NCBI RefSeq assembly: GCF_036711975.1
Contig: NC_091966.1
Coordinates: 13,399,501-13,463,500, forward strand
Reading direction: 5' to 3'
Length of the DNA stretch: 64,000 nt
Source of the DNA: Onthophagus taurus
Lineage: Eukaryota; Arthropoda; Insecta; Coleoptera; Scarabaeidae
This document shows positions 1 to 12,600 of this stretch, in pieces (the stretch's first letter is position 1; the number at the start of each line of letters is the position of its first letter). The position numbers and the translations under genes are program-made. The notes beneath the pieces are model-generated. The model was not told the DNA's origin, did no database searches, and saw only the letters and a list, made by a program, of their open reading frames with translations.

Positions 1-134
1 ATGAACATGGAATAGAGCAACTTGGGCAATAACCCGAGGTGGATTCTATCTATTAACACTAACATTTATATTTAAATATACTGAGATGTATTAAATAGAT
101 AATATTAATAGATCCTTCATTCGAGGTTTTACTG
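1..134. repeat. Tigger/pogo-like MITE end, cut by window edge
   Basis: This stretch matches, in inverted orientation, the repeat at 38979-39137 over roughly 130 bases, sharing a block that begins ATGAACATGGAATAGAGCAA. It ends with the complement of CAGTAAAACCTCG followed by TA at 135-136. A CAG..AACCTCG end next to a TA dinucleotide is the style of pogo/Tigger transposon termini, so this is probably a non-coding relative (inference). The other end lies outside the window. Confidence 0.55.
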
Positions 135-348
135 TATTAACGTTTCATATTATAAGAAAAATATCTTAAAAAGTTCCTTCTCAACATTGAATTTTAAATC
201 AATTGAAAATTTAATTAGATTGAAGTTTATTCCCTCCTTTTAACCTTGCGACATTGCCAAATGAACATATCGAGAACTCTTGAGTGAATATTACCGAGGG
301 AATTGAGTTCATGGTTCGCTGTTATGACGTTTTAGAACCCTACTTAAT

Positions 349-486
349 TTAGATACAGGACGGGAGTAGAACCCCACCCGGTTTGACCCTAAGGGGGCAA
401 TGAAAGAAAACCGTAGCATCGTCATCGTCCTGGGAACAGGTGACCTCCGACGACGACGACGGGAGTCGTTGTTCGTTTGCCGCCAT
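349..486 (-). CDS. Candidate small ORF or first exon, unidentified
   Basis: An ATG at 486 in a good context (GAGATGGCG) opens 45 codons beginning MAANEQRLPSSSSEV, with an acidic run SQDDDD, ending in TAA at 349-351. A possible splice donor (GTATCT) lies just before the stop. The segment is clearly richer in GC than its surroundings, as first exons in this window tend to be (compare 8860-9001). I do not recognise the peptide. It lies inside the presumed first intron of the lap gene on the same strand, so it could be an alternative lap 5' exon, another gene's first exon, or chance. Confidence 0.2.
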   Translation of the reverse strand: MAANEQRLPSSSSEVTCSQDDDDATVFFHCPLRVKPGGVLLPSCI

Positions 487-3400
487 CTCGTTGGAATGTC
501 CAACCACTGGTTGCTTATTGCTTCTACAGTGTTAGCCGTTTAAAGAGGTATTTGAACTGTCAAGGTTTTCGAATAATTTTTGGGCTTTATGAATACTAAT
601 AATTCAATAACATCTAAAAGTTCAAAGGTGAATGTAATTAGAAAAAGGAGAACTAAAAATTTAACGTTGCAATAAAAATACGATAAAGTATCAACTACGC
701 CAGGAATTGAATTATAAAATTCAATGAATGAGTAACCGAGAATTGAACATTCTTTTAATTGATTGAGAAAAAAGAAATTTTTAATAGAAAAGTCACCGAA
801 CTATACGTTTAATAATTTCAGTTTTATAACTTATATTGTTAGATAACGTTTAATTAACGTTTGGTATCCATTTCAAAACAAAGTCTCAAAAGGAATTCAA
901 AGAAATTGTTAAGCAACTGAATAAGAGCTTTAATTAAATATTAATTAATTCTATTTTCTACTATATAGTTCCATTTAAATATTATGTTATGTTATGTTAA
1001 TGTTTATGATAAAAATTACGTTTTAATTATAAATTAGAAATAAATACAAATTATTTCGAGATATTAATCTTATCTATCAATTTTTTTCTGAATAAAATTA
1101 AATACCACATTAAATCAGAATGTAATAAATAATCTCCATCAGAAATACAAATATTTGTCTATTATTGGGAATGATATAAACGACGATTAGATTATTTAAA
1201 TTATTATTAGTCATCTCTCTTATCGCACAAAATTCAAATACTTCGAAACTTTGAAATAATACCGAATCGATAGGATAAGATACGACAATTTGTCATAAAT
1301 AATTATTATTCACTATCATTTTAAAATAACTCCAAAAAACAGCGATGACAAAGGTTTAAAAAAAATCGAATAGCGTCCTTAATAAACATGCAAAGGTCTC
1401 GAGAACAGCTGACGACTAAGGTGTCTATTTTCAACCGTTTTGCATTTTCAGTATCCACGTGTGTCAATTTAAACAGCTAATTAATATTGCTTACACGTAC
1501 TAAAGACGCAGCAATAATTTATTTGGAATTGGGGCTTTGGGAAACTTTACTTACATACATTAACACAGAATATTTCGAAAGCAGCAATATTATTCACCTG
1601 ATTTGATTGAACTAATTTAATCAACTTTAATAAATAAAATTGTAAGCTTGTATTCTTTTGAAGAGAGTTACTATAATATTCCTATTCATACGGGGGAATG
1701 AACAGATCCAAATATTGAAAAAAATCTCTTTTCTAAACCCCACCATCCACATAAATAATTCCAAAACCATCACAATTCTTGAATGAACTTAGAACGTTGC
1801 TATTATTCACGAGAAATTGCAGTTCTAAGCGAGTTCTAAATTGTACTTTCACCACAACAATTTACAAATGTTAAATTCTATATTAAGAATTGTGGTTTTG
1901 AAAAAAAATGGAAAGAATAATATTTTATCAAAGGGTTTTTTATGTTAAGGAGGTATTTAAATGAGAGTTCCGTTTCACTTGTTGTAAAGTGCCGTTTAAA
2001 ATTCATACATTGTTCAGATGGAAAACGAAATGCAGCTGAATAATTGTAATAAATTTCGTTAGATAGTATAAATTCCATTTTCTTGATGGAAATAATGATT
2101 GATAGACGTAGAATGATATCATAAAATACGCAATTCAATACCTAAAAACTTTGTAATACTTTGAGGGGCAATTAAAAAGGAAATTATATGCCTATTATAG
2201 GAATCATAGAAATAGAAGATAATAAAAGATATGAAATAAACAAAATTGAACCACATTGAAGGAATCATGAATTTTTTAAACAAAAAACGTATTGACCCAT
2301 ACCTTAGGTTGCGTTGTACTTATTGGCTTGGGTTGGCTTTTTTGGACATGTTTACTTTCTCATTTCAAAATAGAATTCAGCAAAGAATATTTGTCGTTAA
2401 TGATGTATAATGATGTATGTAATGATAATTTTTAATCTTTTTTTACTGCGTTTAGGTCTAGATAATTTCGTGGTAGATAAAATTATCTAGTGGAACATTC
2501 ATTTGTATAGTATGGATTTGCAAGAGTCTTTGTGGAAATAATTGGGGATAAATCCTTGACAAACTCTACTGACTCTACGTAACTATGGTTAGAGGTATGA
2601 TCAGGTACGGAACTATACCAGGCACCAAAGCTCAACACTTGACTGACTGCTTGTCTGCCTACTTTGATTTGCACATCCGATAAATATAAAACAAAAATCT
2701 TGATATCTCCCCTGTTCATGGATGCTAGTTAAGTAATCTTGTAACTTGGGTATGAGTGTACAATATTCAAGGCACAAATATTTGCCATTCACTTGGTTGT
2801 TAAGATCCTATCTAGATTGATGAGTGAAGAACGAGTTAAGCAACTCTCCAAGTGCTACAAGTGGTTTTATTTAAATTGTAAATAAAGGGTTCAACGAGCT
2901 TTGTGGACATGAAATACCCAATATCAGCTGCATTTTTTATAAGAGACATATGAAAAAATGTTTAGAAATATTAAATAGTAAACACATATGGGGTATAAAT
3001 ACGACCCGCCTGATATAAGTCTCAGATCGTTCATGATATGGTAATAAAGCGGTAGATAAGCTAGCACGAACGTTTGTTGAACATTTTGCATTATTGTTGA
3101 ATAAACAAATTTAAACGCACGCACGGTATAGTCACCATCACCACAGATCTTCCCTGACGCTTTTATTATTAGTAGGTATTTTAAATTATCTATAAATTAA
3201 ACATTTAACCCTTAATATATCTTAGCTGGCCAAGATAGAAATTTTTATATGATTAATAAATGATTGAAAAATGAGAATAAAATTACGCCATTTTGATCTG
3301 TTTTTTTAGAAAATCATTTCTCTTCAAATACTGGTGAACAGAGTCGTGACCCGAGTTCTAAACTGATCCAATTACAACGTCATCGTCTTCCTCGCTACTT

Positions 3401-5380
3401 TTCACACCAAATACAAACAGAAGAATTCCTCAAACATTTCATTCGTTCATTAGTCCATATATGAAAAGATAATTTCCTTAACGATTTTTCATATATTGCA
3501 GAAAGTTAGGAAAATGCTCTTGTTTTATCTATCGTTAGTATTTCCAATTGCACTTCTGTGCTGACTCACCTGGTCGTGATGCTCCAGATGAACAAAATAG
3601 TAGATGCAACAATTCTGTAACCATTCCAACTTAGCCACCGCAATCAAAAAATCAAAATAACTATATCATTGTACCAGTGAAGTATGTACAATGAGTAAGT
3701 ATAAGAATATAACAAAGTCTACTCAAGCAAGGTTCTTGATCAACTGAAATAATGAGATTTAAATACCTCTCATTAGAACATAACTGTAATGCAAAAGAAA
3801 CGATCCGGTTACTACAAGATTTAGAACCATGAACGATAACCTGCTATTTAAGTTCAAAACTTTTCGTGAATTATTATTCAATAAGAAAGCTTTTCGAGAT
3901 TATCTTTGATTATCTTTTAAAGCTTGTGAACCTTTAAATTTACTGGCAAACTAACTAAAAAGCAAAGGAAAACAACTTCAACTAAATACATAAATTTCCA
4001 TAATTTTATAATAAAAATAAATTTATGTTTCATGGCTACATCAATAAAATTCCTTAGTAAAATTGAATTAATTTAAAATAGATTCTAAGTCAATACAAAT
4101 TTCTTATCCACCAACAGACAAAAATGTTCGAGTACCATCAACATAGAAAGTGGGAGGCATTAATATAATAAAATTGAAACAACTAATTTCACTACTTGGG
4201 CTAATACGCAAGTCAAGTACAATAAAATATACAGTATTACACCATTAGATAAAATACAATAAGATATATTTCGAAAATTAACATAAAAAAAATGTATCAA
4301 CCGGCACTAATGTCAGAAGAGTTATATAAGCACTGCATTCATGTGTAAAATTGTAGTATTGGTAAAATCGACATCGTAAATGATCTTGTAAGTCATAACT
4401 CAAGTCCAGAGGGTAATAACTTAAGTCGACAAGCTACTCTTAGAACCATTTAGGATAGATTCATAAGTTTTAACATCGGAAATCTTAAAAACTATCATAA
4501 ACCATATAAATGAGTCTACGGTTATAGGATTCCTCCAATACCAGAAATTCCGAAATTTGTTGTAGTAGAATTTAACAAATGATTCTAATAGATCATAATA
4601 ATCAACAAGTCAATAAAACCTAACATATAGTTTATCCTAACCTCGAAAAGCACTTAAATCAATCCAAACGAAGAACAACAAAATGTATAACCACACAACA
4701 AGAAAAGATGCGAAATCGTAAAAAGTCCACCGAAATCAGTCATCCAAAAATAACTGTACACGAAAAAACCTGTTCGTATGATCAAAACCTTTTCGTGTTG
4801 TCATCATCTTTAATTGGTTGTTAATGAGAGTCCTAACAAGAGTTTGGCAAAAAGAGAATTCGGCATTATTCAAAAGACGTATACAATACGCGTCATAAGC
4901 GCCATTTTTTTAAAATTTTAATTTTTTGTTAACCCAAATAATTTAGCATAAACAATAGTTTATCACTTTAGTTTTTCCGGAAAATAGGAGAGCTTTGTGT
5001 TTTTAAATGGAACACCATATATTAACTTAAAAAATACAAATTTAATAATAGCCCACATTATACTAATTAATACAAATTAGCGAAAACTGTGCGGCACGCA
5101 ACTTTTAAAGGATGCCCTACCCTCTTAGATTTCTCGCAACGAATAAAAAAAATCTCAACCCTAAAAGTGGCGACAGTGTTATAGTTTTACAGAGCGATCG
5201 TCAGATATCATAGAGCTGGCTATCACTGTCTTAGGCATAGAATATTTTACGCATTATATTGAAAGGAAAATGTTAAAAGTAAAAGAAAATCAATCAAAAA
5301 TAAGTAGACTAAAAATAGAGATAATGACAGCAGTCTGGGATTGATAGGCGATGTTGTTGTAAAACTTTTGGAGCTCTACA
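487..5380. other. AT-rich intronic sequence, no gene seen
   Basis: About 4.9 kb of AT-rich sequence with only short random reading frames on both strands. It lies in the presumed intron 1 of the lap gene. I looked here on the minus strand for the next exons of the ANTH domain and did not find them. Confidence 0.6.
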
Positions 5381-5780
5381 CAAGTAATTGTGCACATGGC
5401 AATTTTTGAAAAAAGCTGAAGAAAGGAAAAACAGAGTGGCCTACTAAGCAAATACTAACATTGAAATAGAGAACACCACGTCGTGACGTGGTATTGCTTA
5501 CCACCTTTCACGAAAATAAAATGATTACGCCCTCTAAGATTGATAAGCCATTGAAAATAGGACCAAACCATTATGTGTACCGGCTTACAATGAAAGAATG
5601 GGAGCAATTGACAGAAGTAACATGATGTTTAGCACAAATTATTTATCCATACACTGGAGATGTATGCGTGCTGAATGCCGATACTTGATATAAGGCCCAG
5701 AATGTCAGTAACATCTTGTTTCCTGAATCCCATTTAGAATTCCGGCAGCTTCTCGAAAGATATTTTTATTCTTTTGTTTT
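5380..5780 (+). mobile_element. piggyBac-type transposase relic
   Basis: Broken frames on the plus strand read DVVLLTTFHENKMI and then, after a frameshift, VPAYNERMGAIDRSNMM. In PGBD4-like piggyBac transposases an LLST.H segment is followed by a YN..MGGVDR.DQ motif, and the order and spacing here agree. Stops and shifts make it a dead fragment. No terminal repeats were identified. Confidence 0.55.
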
Positions 5781-6437
5781 TGTATTTTCTTTTAATCGTA
5801 AGCATTTTTCGAATATTTAACGAAGTACAAAATGAAACAAAACGTGCAATCTACTACCATGGTCAGACTATCAGAAAAGAATTTCAATTCAGAAGTTCCT
5901 CGCAAAAATGGGAAAGCGTAAATAAAGAGACGCTGGGTTTGCTCTTATGCAACACACAGTGAAAAAAGAAAAGAATCGAAATTCATGTGCAAAAGATCTC
6001 TGTGTTGCACCATGATTTCAAATAAACTACAAATAGATCAAATATTAGTAAATACTAGCAGTAGAAACGGGGGAAAAAGGCTAGACTAGTGAAGGATCAC
6101 ACTTACATTAGGTGCACTAATAAGTTTTTGATCTCTTATATAAAAACACTTCTTTGTCATTTGTTTATTTTTGTTCTTATACTTTTGCTATACCAAAAGC
6201 TTTTGGTTAATTTTGTATTATTTGATTATATCTACAATGAAAAGAACTTTTTCCACAGTATCGTATATATTCGACAGGCGGCTGTTTGCCGCTCCAAAAA
6301 CTACCGTCCGTGTAGCACGCAACCTACTTTTGGGTTCCGACCTAAAAAAATTCAATCTTGAAATGTAACATGCAAAAAATGTTCTCTCTACACCACTGTA
6401 TTATCGATAAAAAGTCTACTGCATCTTCATCATCATG

Positions 6438-6640
6438 TTCCATCTTTGGTAATAAGCGAGATATTCGTGTTTGTTGTTTTCGCGAAATTTCGACTTTTTG
6501 ATAAAAGCGCGAAAACAGAAAACGATAGCGATTTAGACATTTTTGCATTTTTTTGCAAAAAAAAATGAGATCACGAGATGTAAACTACCTTTTTTTCTAT
6601 TTCTTTTAGATTCTGAGATAGCCTATGATGGCATCGAACC
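6438..6640. repeat. Solo inverted-repeat end of a Tc1/mariner family
   Basis: About 200 bases match the ends of the transposon at 47526-49310: shared blocks include CCATCTTTG.TAATAAG.GAG, a poly-T followed by CTAT.TCTTTTAG, and TAGCCTATG. The internal part differs by many substitutions. No transposase lies beside it, so this looks like a diverged solo terminal repeat or a deletion derivative. Confidence 0.7.
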
Positions 6641-6844
6641 CATTTGAAGTATAACCAATTTCTAAATTAACTCGATTGCATCCACTGATGGATTTAAAAT
6701 ACCCAAGTGCCATATAAGTATACGAGATAGTTGAGGGTAGAAAAATCCACTTAAATCTTTAACATATCGGGATTACAACATGCTGAGAAAAAATGACTAT
6801 TTCTTTTTTTCAAATATCTCTATTTCTCTCTCAATTTAGTTTTC

Positions 6845-8150
6845 GTACGTATTTTTTATTCATTAACCTTGGATTTGATCTTTTTATGTAAATACGAACG
6901 CATCCAATGCGTATCCAAAATAAAGTGTTTTGGAAGTCTTTCTGGATGTAACATATCAGTTGATGGTTGGTCTAACGTACGTAATGACCCGATACTGTGT
7001 GCCACAATAACTACTGAAGATGGAAACGCATTCTTATATGAAACAATAGATACATCTGACAACCCCCATACAAGCGATTACTTAACAAAAATTGCTTATG
7101 GAATAATTTCATCTTGTAAAGCGAAATATAATTGTAATGAAACGCCATTTGTGACTAATATGCTACGAATATGACAGGTATGAGAAGACATAGATCATAA
7201 GCTTAAGCTTTAGTGGTTCTGTTATAACTTATAGATGCCCAGCTCACGTTCTAAATTTGCTTTGCAAAGACCTTGAAGTAACTAAAGTCAAAGAGCATGT
7301 GATCCACATTGTGAAATATTTTAGAAATAATCACCTGGCTAGATCTAAGTATATGGCTTGTAGATACTGATGGAAAACTTTTAAACGATGTGAGGTGGAA
7401 CAGTATGGTGGATTGTCTGCAAATACATGTAAGTCAATGGAAAAAACTGTCAAAAGTATGTGAAGAAAATAAAAAAGAAATTGATCCTAAAACATATACC
7501 AAAAAATATCTAATATTGATAACAAACGATCTTAAATATCTTAAAGCCAATATCCCAGGGACTTGACAAATTGCAAAAATATACCTTTTTTGGTATATTT
7601 TATATTCTTTTTTTTATTTTTTTTATATATAGAGAAGCCTATATGATGCTGGAGAAATATGGAAGAAAATAAGAAGTTCATTTGATGAAAAATTGGAATT
7701 ATCACTGTCTCAAATACAAGTTTATCAGAAATTTTATAAACAGGCACTTACGCCTTATCATTTAATTGTATTTATTTTAGATGTAACTAAAACAAAACAT
7801 AAATTGACGATGGAAGAGAAAGACGAAGCTATAAACACACTTAGAGATACTTAGCTAATATTGGATTACTACCACTAATAGTTAAGCTAGAGGCGAAAAT
7901 GAAACTATTTTCTGCATCCATTAATACTGCTTTGCTGTGGTGGATTTTATAAAAGAACCTTTCTGATATTGAGAAACTTCTTCCAACATTAAAGCAATTT
8001 TTATGTGTTGTTTATTCTTTAGCTTCAATAGAGAGGGCTCTTCACACACCAATGTGTGCAAGACATGAGGAGTGGAAAAAACCAGAAAATTATTTGTTGT
8101 CATTTTTCTTTTGATTTAAATGATTGATTTCTGGATTGCAATTCCTGCAT
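6845..8150 (+). mobile_element. hAT transposase relic (DUF659 type)
   Basis: An open segment (6869-7174) contains SVDGWSNVRNDPILCATITT and DTSDNPHTSDYLTKIA, characteristic of the DUF659 region of BED-zinc-finger hAT transposases. Downstream broken frames continue in order with CPAHVLNLLCKDLEVTKVKE and then NDVRWNSMVDCLQ (7380-7430). Internal stops and frameshifts show that it is inactive. Ends are approximate because no terminal repeats were identified. Confidence 0.75.
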
Positions 8151-8859
8151 ACATAATATACACATTTTTATAACTTAAATTCAGTGAGATTTCAGAGAGG
8201 ATCAGGGTGTCGAAAATATTTCAACATGAAAAAATTATACTCAATTTCGAACACAATTTGCTGCTTGGGCAACCAACCAACCGACAGTCAATCCTCCATA
8301 CAAATTGGCGTTTAAAGATTATTTGGAATTTTTCCATGATCGTAACAATATCACAATTGATGTGCCATAAATATAATACTACAAACAATGACAAATTCAT
8401 CTACAAATAAATTGGTTATTTCGTTGATTATTATAGTTTTAAAATAATAACATATATAAAACATAGTAAGGAAAGAAGTCATAAATAAATATCAAACATC
8501 AATGCAGGATTTTGAATATTAATAATCTTTTTCATAATTTCTTCTCTTCCATCATAACGAATGATGTCAATACGAATTTTAATATCCCAGAAATCATGAA
8601 TTTTAAAGATTTTTAAGAATGATAAATTTGTAAATTCAATTTAACTCTTCTAAGATATCGATTTAAGTAAAATTGTAAACAATAAATTTAATAAATCACG
8701 CTTCAATATAAATTCTAATCATAAAAAATCATATCAGTTATGTGACGAGCTCATCGCACAAACAGATGATTAATTTCCCTTTCCATTAGCTTTCCTTTTC
8801 AATTAAAATGAAAATTAGAACGATAAATTTTAAAAGAAAATAATAATTTAAATACTTAC
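8150..8859. other. lap intron 1, splice-donor side
   Basis: AT-rich, with no coding signal. It starts (on the minus strand) at the GTAAGT donor at 8854-8859. Nothing else is recognised. Confidence 0.5.
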
Positions 8860-9001
8860 AATCTAAATGTTTCTTCTTGGGTCCTATCATTTCTTCGGTG
8901 GTTGCTTTACAAACGGATTTTGCCAGTCCTTGTCCGGCAATGCTGTGCCTGGCCGCAAGGATCCTATCGTTGAGAGTCTGTCCAGCCATTCTACCAGTCA
9001 T
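8860..9001 (-). CDS. lap: lap / PICALM-type clathrin assembly protein, first coding exon
   Basis: The exon encodes 47 residues. From Met5 it reads [20 protein letters not shown], then [18 protein letters not shown], which matches the start of the ANTH domain of AP180/CALM proteins, including the basic cluster that binds phosphoinositides. Vertebrate CALM starts at the equivalent of Met5 (8989), so the true start may be 8989 rather than 9001. The exon ends inside the next codon at a clean GTAAGT donor (8854-8859). No later exon was found in the remaining 8.8 kb, so the gene continues beyond the window start and intron 1 exceeds 8.8 kb. The family recruits clathrin and sorts synaptic-vesicle cargo in endocytosis. 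It is divergent from RARS2. Confidence 0.85.
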
Positions 9002-9695
9002 TTTGACACCTTAAAACGATTGTCGGGGTCACTGTTAACAGAAAGAACCAAAACGCACCCTCTCTCACAGTTTGTAATTTTCGAAACACCTGTACGATTT
9101 TTAACGCCCCTTCTTTGTACCGCCCGATTATAAAATGGAATTTATACGACAACGACCGCACCGGATAAGCGCAATCGTACAACTGTCCGCTCGTCGTAGT
9201 CCCGACTCGAAAAACGACACAGAACCGATCCCCACAATCGTGCTACAACCCAACCAGCTTGACTTTTTAAAGACCGAACCCAAACGTGATTATACGATCT
9301 CAAATCTTTCAGTTTTGTCGACTTATTCATTAACGATAATTAAAATTTGGTGTTATTTTTATATTTGTGTAATCGATTTGTTAGAGGAGAACACGCGCTG
9401 GGTTTAAATGTACTTACGAATTTCCAAATCATCTATTTCCCCATAAACATTGTCATAAACATTCATTTAAATAAAACGATTTCGTTTAAAATCTTTTTAA
9501 AGAATGAATATAAACGATAAATAACATATTTTCAACTAAATAAATGAGGTTAATTTAAAATTTTCTTTTTGACAGTTGTTTTAAATAAAATGTCACTGTC
9601 AAAAATATAACCTCACCGCTCATTTCGCGTCATTAAATCACCGAGTAAAAAACGTTTAAATTCTCAGTAAAAAAAATTGTAAAATAGTAAAAGCC
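9002..9695. promoter_or_regulatory. Divergent promoter interval, lap / RARS2
   Basis: 694 bp separate the start codons of lap (-) and RARS2 (+). The part next to lap (about 9002-9300) is GC-richer than the surroundings, as expected of a 5' UTR and core promoter. The small reading frames within are not conserved-looking. No TATA box was assigned with confidence. Confidence 0.55.
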
Positions 9696-12600
9696 ATGCC
9701 GGTTAAGTTGAAATTGTATTTAGCACGTAAGGTGAGTATTAGTTAATTTATTATTTATTGAAAAATATCTTGAAAAAAAAATAGGTGATGTGATAGTTTG
9801 AAATGACACCAATAGATGGCGCATTCAACTAAATACAATTTTTTTAATATTTATTTATTTATTCTTTATTTAATATATTTATTACATTAATTAATTAATA
9901 TATTTATTATATTAATTAATTAATATTTATAATTATATAAATCGAATAAAAAATTGTTTGTCAATCTTAAGTATTTCCGGTAGATGGCCCCACTATATCT
10001 GTCAATTTTCCAAAAATTTTAAATTTTTCTCAAATTTTTAAATTTACTTAAATTATGTTTTTTTTTTAGATTATAGACAGTTTAAAAAAGAAAAATCCAA
10101 CATTTTCGGCATTAGAATTAAAGCCATTATTCTCAGTAAGTAATAACACGGAATCGTCAATACAAATGGAAATATCATTAACTAAAATGGAAAATTTCTT
10201 TGGAATATCAAACGCAAGCGAAATCTTAAGAATAGAACCCGATGAAATTATAACAAAAGTAACAACAGTAAAAGATAGAGCAAACCGAAAAATTTGTTTT
10301 AATATAAACCCCAACATATTTTTCAAAGAAGTCATTGATCACGGTGGAGCTCCCGATATGCATGCTGATCAAAAGAACGTTGTTGTTGAATTTAGTTCCC
10401 CAAATATTGCAAAACCATTTCACGCTGGTCATTTAAGATCAACAATTATAGGAAATTTCGTTTCGAATTTAAATGCGTACATGAATAATAAAGTAACTAG
10501 GATTAATTATTTAGGAGATTGGGGGACACAATTTGGGTTGATTAAAGTTGGCGTTAAAGAACTAAATTTATCTGAAAATGATATTAAACAAAATCCAATT
10601 CAATTATTGTATGAATCGTACGTTCACGCGAATGCATTAGCGAGTAAAAACGACGAAATTAATAAAAGAGCTCGAGAAGAATTTTTAAAATTAGAAAAAG
10701 GTTCCGTCGAAGACGTAAATTCATGGCAAACGTACATTAATTTCACCATTTCCGAGTTAAAAGGTATCTATGATCGACTTGGAGTACATTTTGACGAATA
10801 CAATTATGAATCGATGTATGGGGCCAAACAAATTAAAGAAGTTGTTGATCAAATGCACAAAAGAAAAGTTGTTAAAGTGACTCACGACGGAAAAACGGTC
10901 GCTAATATTCAAGATAGAAGTGTGACTGTTATGAAAAGTGATGGAAGCACTTTATACATTACAAGAGATATTGCAGCTGCTATGGATAGATTTAAAAAGT
11001 ACGAATTCCATAAGATGTATTATGTCGTTGAAAACGGACAAAACGATCATTTTAATGCACTTAAAGATATTTTATATCAAATGGATTTACCTTGGGCTGG
11101 ACGGCTTAAACATGTTAAATTTGGAAGGGTTCGTGGGATGAGTACAAGAAAAGGAAATGTGGTATTTCTTAAGGATATTTTAGATGAAACCAAAGAACTT
11201 ATGACTCAAAGACAATTAAATTCACCAAGTGAGTTGATAGTTAAGAAACGGTCTCAAAAATATTGAACAAAAATAAAAAAGATCAAAAAAAATCAAAAAG
11301 AATTCAGATTAAAGTTAAGTTAGGATTCAAATTAATGAGTGCGGTTAGTTTGATGTTTGACAATGATTAAAATTGTTAAACTTTACTTTTCTACCATATT
11401 TCTGAGGCATAAATTTCTTCTTGAATTCAAAAATCAATACACTGGTTATTATAAAGGATATTATCATAGCTGTATTGTTTTGAAAATGTATATATACTTA
11501 TTATTAGAGCATTACATCATATTACATAGCGGGTAGGCGGACCAAGCAATCTTGCCGCCACCCCGATAGATACCGCAAATTTCACCGTGCAGTCCAATGC
11601 TCTTCACGAACATTAATACCTTGCTCGGTGAAAACTAATTCAAATCCTTTTGGGAGATAAACTGCGACCCAAAAATCGAGAATGTGATACGATTAATAGC
11701 AGGGCAGTGGCACAAAACATTTCTCAACCATCTTCTCGTCCTCCACACATAGTCGACATTCAAGGGAGTTCCAGGAGAACTGGTCCACGGTAGGCGAAGT
11801 ATCTCTTCAGCCCAACCCTATGTCTGGCTATCGCAAATAATACAACAACTGCTAGCTCTAGCCCCACAAACGCTTTAGCGCTGCCCTCTCGTGCTAGCTC
11901 ATCTGCCGCTTCATTGCCAGCAACACCAGAGTGACATCAAAGAAAGTCTATAATCACAACTCAGTGTGTTTAATGTTCTTATAGTCATTAACCAGAGCCA
12001 CAGTTTTCACGGCCTGCAGCGCCTGGAGAGCGGTTTGACTGTCTGAGAAATCGTACTGTCATGTGCAAATACTTCCGCCTCGAATAACAGTACTGGTGCA
12101 TGGCAGTATACTCTTACCCCGATCCCTTCCGGCGGTTTTGATCCATCTGTGAACATGCAAATATCTGCCTGAAGCAAAGAATTATCATTTTCGAACCTGC
12201 TAGTCGTAGTGATCCCGCCAAATCTGACGGATTGTTAGAGTAACTTATCAAGTTGTTTTAAGATTCTACGTGGCTCATATGATTCTGCTGATATTAATTC
12301 TCTAATGAAGTTCTTCTCGACGTAACATGTCTCCATCAATTTATTCAAAGGCATTCATGATGTTTGCTTGCAATTCTTACATGTTTGATGACTCATTTTT
12401 GTCAAGGATTACACTGTTTTTTAAAGTAGAATCAATCATCAATCTGAAAATGTTCATGAAAGGCAAATGAAAAATTAATTCAGGTTTTTGTACTGTAAAT
12501 CTGTTTTAGCATAAAGTTGTCACCAACTTTTTTAAAGAACTCGCCCATCATCAATTGTCGTTCTCTCAGTACTGAGAATCGTGATTATTAACAACTTATG

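Noticed and set aside
9135..9407. 90-codon frame between lap and RARS2
   Set aside because: Lies in the divergent promoter or 5' UTR region, no recognisable motif, composition explained by the GC-richer island.
10166..11266. A complete 366-residue protein ending RSQKY
   Set aside because: It is RARS2 exon 2 read through the GTGAGT donor at 11229; the true product is spliced to 14058.
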